Assembly (NCBI RefSeq): GCF_020080835.1 | Contig: NW_025402108.1 | Location: forward strand, 62,001 to 126,000 | Reading direction: 5' to 3' | DNA from: Cotesia glomerata | Lineage: Eukaryota; Arthropoda; Insecta; Hymenoptera; Braconidae | DNA: 64,000 nt | Shown: piece after piece, positions 32,566-42,772 of the stretch | Numbering within the stretch: position 1 is the stretch's first letter | Layout of the letters: the number at the start of each line of letters is the position of its first letter | Program-made: the position numbers and the translations under genes | Notes under the pieces: generated by a model | The model's database searches: none | The model's input: the letters and a program-made list of their open reading frames with translations, nothing else | What the model was told of the DNA's origin: nothing

Positions 32566-33307
32566 CATTTTATCACTAGACTGCCTCAACCGCTAGATCT
32601 TAACGGATGTTGGGCGGTTGCTTTAGTAGAAATCCAGACACCTATGACAATATTACATGTACCGAAAGAATTTGCAAAAGCTATGTTAACCGTCGAATAC
32701 TTAGATTTGGAAGAGTCTAATGCGATAATCGACACTTTTTCTTTTACTGACAATATACCTCATGGTCAATATCAAAGTCTAGGAAATCTAGTGGATGCTC
32801 TCAACAAACTTAAACCAATTTCGGATCATTTAAGTTTTACTTATAATGTTGGAGGTTTTATAAAAATTTATACTGTATGCAGTTATGAAAATGCAAGACA
32901 TACGCTGGTGTTAAGTGAAAGACTCTGGAGTATATTAGGTTTTGAAGAAAATATATTATCAAAAGTTATATCATCTGAACCGTATAATTGTTGGGGTTTT
33001 AAACCAGCTTCTTTATCACAAGCTATACCTGGGAAAATATTTATCTATACAGATATATGCGAGGGGTATATAACAGGCGATGTCCAGACACCTTTACTAC
33101 GAGTGGTCCCGCTTGATCACGACCAGTATAATTACGGTGCAACCAAAATTAAAAGTTTTTCACCAGGACAATACATACCTCTGTTACGTAAAAGTATGAC
33201 CACTATCGAAATCGATATAAGAGATGAGTATGGCAAACCTATACCATTCGATTACGGGACGTTGACGGTGACGCTACATTTTAAAAGGTGTTTTTAAAAT
33301 AAACATA

Positions 33308-33841
33308 ATGGCTGTCTATGAAATACAACAATATGGCGACGGTTCTCGTAATTATTCCGGCATCAGCCATGTTTATGTTGGGTTGCCGAATCAAAAAGGT
33401 CACGGTATAGGTAGTTTCTTAGGAGGATTATTTAGAAGAGTATTACCTTTCTTAAAGACGGGTCTTAAAGCTGTAGGAAAAGAAGCTTCAAGGTCTGGTG
33501 TGAATATAGCTACAAACGTATTGGATCATAAGATACCTGCTGAGGATGCTTTTAAAATGCGCGTGCGTGAATCAGGTAAAAATTTAAAACGGAAAGCCCA
33601 GCAAAAAATTGATAGTCTTATGAGTGGTTCTGGTTATATATCCGGTCAGTTAGATTCTGCAGACGGTATGAGCCGTACGTTGGCACGCTCAAAAAAAATT
33701 TCTGTCAAAAAAAGACGTGTTGTAAAACCTAAGGCTAGATCTAAAGTGAAAAAAAATAAAACTAAACGTAGAATTAATAAAAAGAAAAATATTAAAAAAA
33801 AGAACAATAAACAGCGTACAGTTGCGGACATTTTTTCATAA
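33308..33841 (+). CDS. Polinton pVI/pX-like basic virion protein
   Basis: An intact 177-residue frame. A Gly-rich amphipathic segment (GHGIGSFLGGLFRRVLPFL, near residue 36) is followed by a very basic C-terminal third with Lys/Arg clusters, ending TVADIFS. Polintons and adintoviruses carry a comparable protein between the minor and major capsid genes. It is compared with adenoviral minor core and membrane-lytic proteins that are cut by the viral protease. Likely virion-internal and DNA- or membrane-associated. The exact role is inferred from position and composition. Confidence 0.68.
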   Translation: MAVYEIQQYGDGSRNYSGISHVYVGLPNQKGHGIGSFLGGLFRRVLPFLKTGLKAVGKEASRSGVNIATNVLDHKIPAEDAFKMRVRESGKNLKRKAQQKIDSLMSGSGYISGQLDSADGMSRTLARSKKISVKKRRVVKPKARSKVKKNKTKRRINKKKNIKKKNNKQRTVADIFS

Positions 33842-33851
33842 GGTTTTTAAA

Positions 33852-35167
33852 ATGTCGTTCTTACATGTACACTCGTGCGAGTGCGCTAAAACGGAATTAG
33901 AATTATTTTCCCTACCGCGAACTAGACAACAATTGAGAGTGGTCAATGGATTTATTATAAACTAATTTCGTCGTTGGCTGATAATTCACCCATAGAGTTT
34001 GTTGTTCAAGGGCAGGGTGATGAATGCATCAACCTAGCACATACGATGTTGAAACTAAGTGTACGTATTATTCGGAAACAGTCAGTTACTGCAGCGGCTG
34101 CGGTTCCTAAAGTAGCGCCTGTTAACAACTTTATGCATTCAATGTTCAGCCAGGTTGATGTATTATTTAATCAAAAACCTGTTTCAACACCTAATAATTT
34201 ATACGCTTATCGTTCATACATTGAAACTTTATTAAATTACGGTGTTGATGCTAAAACATCACATTTAACAACAGTAGGATGGTGGTGTGATACGCCTGGA
34301 AAAATGGACAGTTTAGACGATGAAAATGTAGGATTGAAAAAACGCCGTGAGTTATTGACATGCGATAAAACTGCGGATTTTATCGGACATCTACATTGCG
34401 ATGTTTTTAATCAAGAAAGATTTCTTATAAACAGTGTTGAAATGCGTTTGCGTTTAACATGTTCTCGCGACGCGTTTTGTTTAATGGACGCTTCCACCAA
34501 GGGGTGCGTTTTTAACATTGTCGACGCTAATCTGTTAGTAAGACGTGCAAAAATTTCACCAGGGACGCTTTTATCACACGCTCGTATGCTAGGTAAGACA
34601 ACAGCTAAATACCCTCTGACACGTGTTGAGGTTAAAGCTATTTCAATGCCTGCTGGTGTACATGGTGAAACTATGGACAACATAATTCATGGTCAAATAC
34701 CGAGACGTTTAATCATAGGTTTTGTTGATAATAAAGCTTTCAATGGCGACGCTACGATGAACCCGTTTAATTTTCGAAATTTTGGAATTAACTACTTATC
34801 ATTATACGTTGACGGTCGGCAAATACCGTCAAAACCTCTTCAACCCGATTATGGGGCACGTATGAATTACGTAGACGCTTACCACACACTGTTTTCGGGT
34901 ACAGGTATCCATTTTTTGAACGAAGGAAACACAATAGACAGGTTTGAGTACCCTAACGGGTATTGCTTATACGTTTTTGATTTAACGCCCGATTTATCAG
35001 CTAATAGTAATACACATTGGAATTTGATCAAGCATGGGATGGTGCGTATAGAAGTTAGATTCGACAAAGCTTTAACAACAACCACAAACTGTATAATATA
35101 TGCAGAGTATGAGAGTGTTTTGGAAATAGACGCTTCTAGACAAGTAACTGTAGATTTTGCAGGGTAA
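33852..35167 (+). pseudogene. Polinton major capsid protein (double jelly-roll), frameshifted near N-terminus
   Basis: The ATG at 33852 begins the frame (MSFLHVHS, then ELELFSLP). One base appears lost near 33952, where that frame soon stops at 33963-33965. The remainder continues in another frame through DNSPIEFVVQGQG and about 400 further codons to 35167. Motifs at the start of the main part and the overall length match the hexon-like major capsid proteins of Polintons. It would build the capsid shell. It starts 10 bases after the pVI-like ORF. Confidence 0.87.
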
Positions 35168-35227
35168 ACACCTAATACCTGCAAATAATTTCAGTAAGTG
35201 ATAGGAAGTTGTCATGTAAAGATCGTT

Positions 35228-35858
35228 ATGTCGTCTGTAGTTATATACATTCAAGGTTTCATTAATAACGATCGTGAGATAGGTGTGACGTGTCTCATTA
35301 ACGGTAATACAGCTCACTGGGTCTTGGCTCCCGAATTTTCGTTTAATCATCTGTCAGAAGAAAGAAAGCTTGATAATAACGCATTAACCCGAAAACACGG
35401 TCGTGAGTGGTATGATGGTGAATTCGTTGACAAAGTACGTGCATACACAGTTACGACTTTTTTGTCAGACTGCTATGAAAATTTACACATACGGTAAAGC
35501 GCAAAAAACGTACTTAGAAGCGCTACTTTGTAAACCTATGATAAATATCGAGGAATTGCAAGACCATCCATCAGTAGCGACGTTACATCAGGCGCGTTTG
35601 ACTTGTGCCTTACACAGCGTATTAGAAGCTAGAAGAAATAAAAGTTTAGCGTATAATCAATGCGCATTATCTTGTGCAGATTTGCTAAAACAGTGGTTAA
35701 ATAAAAAAACAAATATAAATACAACGTCTGCGCTTTCTTGTCCTTGGAGTTGTCAGGCGTGTAATGAACACGGTCCAGATATTGAAAGCTATTCAGTATA
35801 TACCATACCACACGATCGGTGTATATCCAGCGGACAGAATTCCGAAAATTTGGGATAA
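35228..35858 (+). pseudogene. Polinton accessory 'IQG' protein, copy B (frameshifted)
   Basis: Begins MSSVVIYIQGF and keeps the pattern of copy A at 26720: a HW.L.P.F segment, TRKHGREWYDG, then KTYLEALL, then a late Cys/His pair. The first frame ends at 35497 after an indel near 35488; the second part runs to 35858 and overlaps the protease start by 95 bases. It has diverged strongly from copy A, so the pair is not a recent tandem duplication. Function unknown. Confidence 0.6.
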
Positions 35859-36273
35859 ACCGGCGGCTTTTGTTGTGAATACCGATGGCTGCAAAAAACC
35901 AGGACAGCACTGGGTTGCCATGTACGTCGATAGAAATGGAAGAGGTTGGTACTTCGACAGCTATGGATTGCCTCCGTATGTTCCTCAACACCTTAAAAGC
36001 CTCAAAAATAATTGTAGATGGTTCAGATACAACAGTAAACAACTGCAGCAAGAAGATTCGCAAGTGTGTGGCCAATACTGTGTCATGTTTTTGCATTGTA
36101 TGTCTACTTATCCTTCACTTGATAAATTTTTATCTATCTTTGACGACAGACATGACAGAAACGACAAGATCGTCGAAGAATACTACAATACGTTTATGAA
36201 TGTAAAACAGAAAAAATATAGAATACCTTATGTAAAATGTAACATTATAAATAATATTCAAACATGTACTTAA
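35764..36273 (+). CDS. Polinton adenain-like cysteine protease
   Basis: An intact frame of 169 residues with the catalytic order of the adenovirus-type/Ulp1-like family: His in PGQHWVAMYVD (near 35905), Asp in WYFDSYG (near 35958) and Gln/Cys in DSQVCGQYCVMF (near 36065-36090). Such enzymes cleave capsid and core precursors during particle maturation. The ATG at 35764 gives a normal N-terminus (MNTVQILKAIQ). It is the last gene of the Polinton and one of the few with no lesion. Confidence 0.9.
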   Translation: MNTVQILKAIQYIPYHTIGVYPADRIPKIWDKPAAFVVNTDGCKKPGQHWVAMYVDRNGRGWYFDSYGLPPYVPQHLKSLKNNCRWFRYNSKQLQQEDSQVCGQYCVMFLHCMSTYPSLDKFLSIFDDRHDRNDKIVEEYYNTFMNVKQKKYRIPYVKCNIINNIQTCT

Positions 36274-36783
36274 ATATTATACTTGCTTTATAACTGTAAC
36301 AATAAACTTAAAAAGGACAATATTTTAACACGTATATTAATTATTCGAACCCTCCTTAATTTGTATTATTCTTAAATTTAAGATAACATGAATTTAACAT
36401 AAGTTTATTATTATTTTTTTTTTTTTTTTTTTTTTTTTTTAAGTAAAACTTCTGTTAAACACCACAACAACTATACAAAGCAGCATTGGTAGATATATGC
36501 AACATTTTATTTCACAAACTGTCATTGTATACCTGTAGGTAATTAAATCTTTTATAAACCTGAGAGCTGTAAGTCAGATTATTATTATCTTATAGATAGC
36601 TGGTCATAATAATAAGTATTTAAAGAGCTATGAATAGATCTCAAAGCATAATAAGCATGGATTCTTTTTTATCTGCCTGATAAAACACGGGGGCATTTCC
36701 GCAATTATATATATATTAAATTAGAAATTAATATTAGAAATTTCTAATTGTAAAATTAGAAATTATTAATAAAACAGTAAAAG
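36274..36783 (+). other. Polinton right-end non-coding region
   Basis: A+T-rich with a long T run (about 36414-36440). No ORF. It leads into the right terminal repeat. Confidence 0.7.
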
Positions 36784-36853
36784 GTAAGTAAGATTTTAAT
36801 TCACGTAAACTATATATGAAATGGTACGTGTTTACAGGTCTCTGTAACACTGT

Positions 36854-36887
<34 letters not shown>

Positions 36888-37066
36888 GATATATACGTAT
36901 ATATGTATATACGTATATATATATATATGTATATATGTATATATATGTATATGCAATCAAATGTACAACCGCTTGTCCCCACCAGGGCGTCGCGAACCGT
37001 CCCCACCGTGCGCCGCGAGCTACCACCACTGGGTGGTGGGGGCCGCCAAAGTTGCACCATACTGCT
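36784..37066. repeat. Polinton right terminal inverted repeat
   Basis: Reverse complement of 19838-19957 plus 20843-20914, with TA/TATG microsatellite in between (about 36855-36955). It ends CCATACTGCT, followed by CACGTA at 37067-37072. Unlike the left repeat it holds no LTR insertion. Confidence 0.93.
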
Positions 37067-37072
37067 CACGTA

Positions 37073-37534
37073 GAACGCTCGGACCTGGAGCAAGATATAG
37101 ATATAGATATACTGACTATCCCACTACACAGGAGCTAGTCCATCAGCTAAAGAGGGAAGCCCGTGTACATTTTATGTCCCTGGAAAATTTCAACGAATTC
37201 TTATGTATTTTGGGTCGAGGATTACGAATATCGTATTTAATTTTATGGAAAGTGGTGCAAACAATTGTTATTAACAATTTAATTGTTTAAACCGGTATAA
37301 CTCAGGAACGGCCAATTTGACGGGAAATTTTATTTGAAAGAAAATGTTTAAAATTAAAAAACCAGGAAAAAAAGTTTCTATCAATTTTTTGATAAAGTGA
37401 ATATTTTCGGAGATATCGCAAAAAACGATGAATAGCGGTCGGACCTCTCTGTCACGCGCACGCATCCCGTGGACTCAATCAGCGAACGACGAGTACAAAA
37501 AAAAAACAAAGACGGAAAAAAATTAGAAGCTCAG
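37073..37534. other. Flank between Polinton and satellite
   Basis: Unique-looking sequence with no supported gene. Confidence 0.5.
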
Positions 37535-38568
37535 TGTAGACTAGAGATTAAAAAAAGAAACTTATAAGAGTCATAAAGGAGATTCTACAGAAGATATCTA
37601 GACCCATTATGAATCGATCCACGTCATAGACACAGAGAAACAGCCCCATAAGTGGCTATTTTTAGCTAATTTTAGCGAAATTTGAGATTTAAAAATTCAT
37701 TCATGGGTGTTCACGGGATATTAAGAGAAAAAAACTCATAGGAATAGTAGAGTACACCCTCCAAAAAATTTTCAGGCCCATAATCGATCCATCAACCCCA
37801 TGGACACCGAGTAATATCCCCATAAACGTCGTTTTTTAAGTAAATTGACAAAAAATTGACTGTTAAAAATTTATTTCTCGGTGTCCACGGAAGATTAAGG
37901 AAACACACTCATGAAAATTATAGAGTACACCCTACAGAAGATTTTCAGACCCATAATCGATTGATCTACCCCATGGACACGGATGAACAGCCCCACAAGT
38001 GGCTATTTTTAGCTAATTTCAGCGAAATTTGAGCTTTAAAAATTCATTTCTCAGTGTCCACGAAGGATTAAGAGAAAAAAACTCATAGGAATCATAGATT
38101 ACACCCTCCAGAAGATATTCAGGCCCATAATCGATTGATTCACCCCATAGACTACGAGTAACAGCCCCATAAAAGTCGTTTTTTAAGTGAATTGACAAAA
38201 AATTGACTGTTAAAAATTTATTTCTTGGTGTCCACGGGAGATTAAGGAAGAACACTCATGAAAATTATAGAATACACACTAGAGAAGATTTTCAGACCCA
38301 TAATCGATCGATCAACCCTATAGACACGGAGAAACAGCTCCACAAGTGTTTATTATTAGCTAATTTCAGCGAAATTTGAGCTTTGAAAATTCATTTCTTA
38401 GTGTCCACGAGAGATTAAGAAAAAATAACTTATAGGAATCATAGATTACACCCTCCAGAAGATATTTAGGCTCATAATCGATCGATTCACCCCATAAACT
38501 ACGAGTAACAGCCCCATAAATGTCGTTTTTTGAGTAAATTGACTGTTAAAAATTTATTTCTCGGTGAA
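37535..38568 (+). repeat. Tandem satellite, ~173-bp monomer, 347-bp higher-order unit
   Basis: Two monomer types alternate. Type A carries GTGGCTATTTTTAGCTAAT and type B carries GTCGTTTTTTAAGTAAATTG; both share CCCATAATCGAT and a GTGTCCACG-like border. The anchor CAGCCCCA recurs at 37641, 37988 and 38335 in type A and at 38162 and 38509 in type B. This gives a dimer period of exactly 347 and a monomer of 173-174 bases, about six monomers in all. A short minus-strand ORF at 38019-38255 is a by-product. Confidence 0.88.
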
Positions 38569-38722
38569 GCCTTCATTATTAAATAACATATTATTTACGG
38601 ATAGCTGGTAAGAAAATAATGATTCCCGAGGATATTGACGTTCCACTGCGAGATTATATAGTTTTTGAGCTTCTTTTAAATCATCTAGTTTCGGCTTTAA
38701 ATGTTTTTTTGGTTGATTTTCT

Positions 38723-39310
38723 CTAAAATCCATAGTTTTTAGTTTTATTTTTTTTTATAGTTTCCGATAGATCTTTTTTTTGAAGGAGAATCCGTTGCGT
38801 GTAAAAGTTTTTAAAAAAATTACAACCTACGTCCCAAATTTTTAATAAACCATGACTAACAATTTCAGAACATTTTTCTTGAGTAATTATGTTCTGTAAA
38901 CTATTATCTTCTTGGATCAAAAATGGGTTTGTATACTTCTCAATATATTCTACTATGTTGGACACTAACAACTCCGATGTTTTTGTGTATGCAGAAGAAA
39001 ACTCGTGATGGTAAAGTTCATAATTGTCTTCATCGACTAATGTAAGTTGACGAAAAAGATTTTTTATGTCAAGCTCCTCATGATAAACTAAATTCCATGT
39101 CGTAACATAATCTTTTTTAGCTGTTGAACCAATTATACCAACAGAATCTTTTCCGGAACGATTAATCGAACACTCTAACCCTTGATCAACAGCAATTGAA
39201 GTAAACGGAGTATTGGATTTTTTAACCGTAAAATGACCAGCTTTTAGATGTTTATACAGATCAGGATTTGTATGTTGGAGATTTATTATATCTGCGATGT
39301 ACGTCGATGA
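38723..39310 (-). pseudogene. Fragment of a transposon-associated protein, no start codon
   Basis: The frame is open from just after TAG at 39311-39313 down to the stop at 38723, about 195 codons, without a convincing start. It includes KAGHFTVKKSNTPFTSIAVD and IIGSTAKK. This resembles a C-terminal domain of large uncharacterised proteins that are repetitive in many metazoan genomes (FTVKK..PF...A.D...E). Probably the tail of a dead repeat-encoded gene. I cannot name the family with confidence. Confidence 0.4.
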
Positions 39311-39313
39311 CTA

Positions 39314-40643
39314 ACGAGAATAATTTATTCTGTCCATAGCGTGAAATAACGGCTGCGCGCAGAAAAAAATTTTGTTAAGATAACCTAAGATATGTTATTG
39401 TAACAAATGAATTTGTTAAGGCCATTTTAGGAGGGTACCCCCCACTTTTTTTAAAAGTAAAATGGCGCTGCCTGGTAGCCAGTCCGGGTACTAAAAAAGT
39501 CCCTAGCACGTGAAAATTTTCTAAATTAAATAAAAAATATAAATAATTATTGAATATAAAAAAAATTAATGCTAAAAATAATTAAAAAAATTGCTTTATA
39601 TTTTGAAATAAAAAAAAATATATAACATTGACAGAATTATTTAAATCAACGATAAGCAGTTGTGGTGACCTTGAACTGTGAACACCGTATTTATTTTTAT
39701 GATATTATTAAAAAATAATGAAGCGATTGATAATAAAAAGACCAACGTAGCTCGAATTCTACAAAAATTAAAAATATATAAAAAATAACTTACAATTATT
39801 ATCCCGACACAGATGGATGTAGCTTAAAAAATAAATTTCATGTTTACATTTTGCATTTAGTAACTTTATGACAGCTGTAAGCAATATGCTCGTAATTGTT
39901 CGGCGCATGCCCGATGCATAACCGTCGTAGAGGGAAAAATTGAATTAAATAGATTGTTTTATTTTTTATATAAATTAAAATATCTCAGAAACTACGCAAA
40001 AGTAGTCGAGACATGCAGTGAATGAAATTTAGAGAATTAAATTACAAACAAAATGAGCCAAACTTGATATCTCTACGACCAATAGTTTACGAAATATTAA
40101 TTTTTTAATAACAAAAAAAAACGCGGTTCCGCTCCAACGCTTATAAACAAATAGCTGTAACTCCGCGAAAAATCAATCGATTTATTTTTTTTTTATATTA
40201 TAGCTTTTTTGTCTTCTATAAGCAAAAAAATCAGCTAAGCTCAAAAAAATTTTTTTGAATTTATTTGAATAATTTTTAGTTTTTTGAATTTCTGCATTAA
40301 AAAATAGTTAGAATTAGAAAAAAATTGTTTTTTTTTTCATATCAAAATTTTCCCCGCAACAGAGAATCGATATGAAAAAAAAAATTTTGAAAAAAAATTT
40401 TTTTAGTGCGAAAATTTAGTTAACAAGTTTAAAAAAATATGAGCTCTACGGGGACTCGATGTCCGATCCCCGATCCGAGACAGTGTACGTGCGCCATTCC
40501 CCTCAAACCGTTGTCGGATAAAAATGGGGGAAATAATAATAATTTGAGGCAAATAATAACAATAGTAAGCGGCCGCTTAGAAACTCGGAGTTATTTCTAT
40601 TTTGTAACTTTTTGTTTTTTTCTAGTCTTAAGTCTTAATTAAC
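39314..40643. other. A+T-rich intergenic DNA
   Basis: Long poly-A/T runs and no convincing coding region. A 67-codon frame at 40439 has no recognisable domain and is not called. Confidence 0.55.
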
Positions 40644-41600
40644 TTTAAAAAAATCGATCTCATAATATAGGTATCAATCGATTTCAAATTTCATGAATCG
40701 TCCATAAAACCTATCGACAAAAGATCGATTTTTAAAATGTTAACTAATTTTTTTTTTATAAATAAATAAATTAAACTTTTAAAAAATCAATTCGACAATG
40801 TATGCATCAAACGATTCAGAATTTTATGAATCGTAAAGATACCCTATCGTGTAAATGAACTTTTTTAAAAAAAAATTTTTCTATTTGTTTAAAAAACTGT
40901 TAGTTAACAATTATAAAATCGATTCCACAAAATAGGTATCAATCGATTCCAAATTTGATGAATCGTAAATATATCCTATCGTGTAGATAACTTTTTTTCA
41001 TTTAATTTATCTAATTGTTAAAAAAAATTTTTAATTAATAATTAAAAATTTGTTTTCACAATGTAGATATCAAACGATTCACAATTTCATAAATCGTAGA
41101 GATATCCTATCGTGTGGAGAACGTTTTTTTTTAATTTTTCTATTTGTTTAAAAAAATAGTTAGTTAACAATTAAAATGTTGTTTTCACAGTGTAGGTATC
41201 AAACAATTCAGAATTTCATGAATCGTAAAGATATCCAGTCATGTGGAAAAATTTTTTTTTTTAATTTTACTATTTGTTTAAAAAAATAGTTAGTTTATGA
41301 TTAAGAATTCGTTTCCACAATGTAGGTATCAAACGTTTAAAAATTTCATGAATCGTAAAGATATCCTATGGTGTGGACAAACTTTTTTTTGAAATAATTT
41401 CTCTATTTGTTTAAAAAAATAGTTAGTTAACAATTAAGAAATCGATTCCACAATATAGGTATCAATCGATTTGAAATTTCATGAATCGTAAAGATATCCT
41501 ATCGTGTGAACTTACTTTTTTTAATATTTCTATTTGTTTGAAAAAATAGTTAGTTAACAATTAAAAAATCGATCCGGCAATATAGGTATAAATTGATTCC
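40644..41600 (+). repeat. Tandem satellite, ~130-bp period
   Basis: Seven to eight units, each with a TAGGTATCAATCGATTCC-like core, a GAATCGTAAAGATATCCTAT-like segment and a TTTGTTTAAAAAAATAGTTA-like segment. The GAATCG or AAATCG anchor occurs at 40694, 40828, 40960, 41091, 41220, 41350 and 41483, giving spacings of 129-134 bases. A further degenerate piece lies near 41760-41880. Confidence 0.85.
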
Positions 41601-41639
41601 AAATTTCCAAATGAGTTAATCAACTTTCAGAAATTTGAT

Positions 41640-42195
41640 TTTTTTCATGAAGAGCTCAAAAACTTTGTATATAGGTGGAATTTTAGGCACTCAGGCATTA
41701 ACGAAATTAGCGGGAAGTTGCAGAGATGGCCTTTAGGGTCAACCGTTTTCCTAATTTTTTTTTTAATTTTTCCATTTGTTTAAAAAAATTGTTAGTTAAC
41801 AATTAAAAAATCTATTCGGCAACATAGGTATTAATTGATTTCAAATTTCCTAATGAGTTAATCAACTTTTAGAAATTTGATTTTTAATCGTTAGGTTTTC
41901 TAAACGTCATACAGGAAAAATTAAATTAAATAGATTGTTTTATTTTTTATGTAAATTTTACACCCAAGTCAATCTAAGTCCCGATATAATAATGTTAATA
42001 TAAAATTTATGAGTTTTCATGGAATATTCAACAAAAAAATTGTACAAATAAATTTGTACACCTCCTTAAAAAAAAAAAAAGTTAGAAAAACGGTAGACCC
42101 TGAAGGCCATCCGTGCAACTTTCCGCTAATTGCATACCAAGGTGCTTAAAATTGCACTAATGATGTTTTTGAGCTCTCCGAGCTCAAAAATACAA
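41640..42195. repeat. Imperfect inverted repeat, ~110-bp arms
   Basis: GAGCTCAAAAAC...GGCCTTTAGGGTC on the left is mirrored by GACCCTGAAGGCC...GAGCTC near 42095-42195. The arms are diverged by eye. The left arm interrupts the decayed end of the 130-bp satellite. Confidence 0.6.
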
Positions 42196-42481
42196 TTTGT
42201 GTTATTTTGAGCTCTCTGAACTTAAAGAGACAGCTTTTCTGTGCTTTTGAGATCTTCGAGCTCAAAAGTCTGATATTTATTTTTTTATTTATTTACCAAA
42301 ATTTTAGACCCTGAAGCCTTAGCTCCCTTAAATTATTTTTAACTTCTCTCTAAGAAAATTTAAAATTTTCAAAAATCGGGAGGTTATTGTTTTTACCCCG
42401 TTTTTCGAAAATCGAGTTTTCATCAGATCTCGATGTTTTCAGGTCCTAGGAAGCTTCCCTGACTATTCCTGCGATGGTGTC

Positions 42482-42511
<30 letters not shown>
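42482..42511 (+). repeat. (TG)n microsatellite at the LINE 3' junction
   Basis: About 15 TG units, read as (AC)n on the LINE strand, directly abut the T run that represents the LINE poly-A tail. Confidence 0.9.
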
Positions 42512-42512
<1 letters not shown>

Positions 42513-42772
42513 TTTTTTTTTTTTTTTCGTTTTAAGGGGGGGGGGAATCCTTTTTACGGATTCTAGGCATAGTTGTTTGGCCTGGATATGTGGTGACTCG
42601 ACGCAATGTCATACTAAAACTCGACGCTAGCGCCTCTACCCACTAAACCCTAAACCCCTTTTCCTCTTTCCCCGAATCCCTCATGGAAACCGCCGATAGG
42701 CATTACTTCGTGAGGGGAGGATCTAGCTACTGCTCTTTCTTCTGGTAGCTAAGGTGTTATTTTACCTTTCTT

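Larger units (their letters stand above)
30863..33297 (+). pseudogene. Polinton minor capsid (penton-like) protein, split by insertion
   Basis: The first 25 to 26 codons (30863-30939, including NFYIVLPSN) are followed by an LTR element and a 100-N gap. The gene resumes at 32566 and runs to 33297 (HFITRLPQPLDL, CWAVALVEIQ and a single-jelly-roll-like remainder). The two parts fit the layout of Polinton minor capsid proteins, which form the capsid vertices. It starts one base after the integrase stop and ends 11 bases before the next ORF. A frame that appears to begin at 32341 is an artefact of reading through the LTR and the N run. Confidence 0.82.
19838..37066 (+). mobile_element. Polinton/Maverick DNA transposon (virus-like), full length
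   Basis: Terminal inverted repeats begin AGCAGTATGGTGC and end with its complement GCACCATACTGCT, matching the 5'-AG...CT-3' ends of Polintons. The perfect 6-bp target duplication CACGTA (19832-19837 and 37067-37072) is also the Polinton hallmark. Inside, all on one strand, are protein-primed DNA polymerase B, an FtsK/A32-like ATPase, a retrovirus-type integrase, minor and major capsid proteins and an adenain-like protease. Such elements are related to adintoviruses and can be viewed as integrated viruses. The 17.2-kb length includes a solo LTR, a MITE and an LTR insertion with an assembly gap. Most genes carry one lesion, so the copy is inactive. Confidence 0.96.

Noticed and set aside
32341..33297. 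Apparent 318-codon ORF across the N run
   Set aside because: Its N-terminus comes from an LTR and unknown bases; only the part after 32565 belongs to the minor capsid gene.
34411..34683. Minus-strand ORFs opposite the major capsid gene and similar shadow frames
   Set aside because: No domain, and they overlap strongly supported genes on the other strand.
36816..37093. ORFs rich in Tyr/Ile near the Polinton right end
   Set aside because: They are readings of TA/TATG microsatellite and the terminal repeat.
40439..40642. 67-codon ORF beginning MSSTGTRCPIPD
   Set aside because: Short, no recognisable domain and no context supporting a gene.
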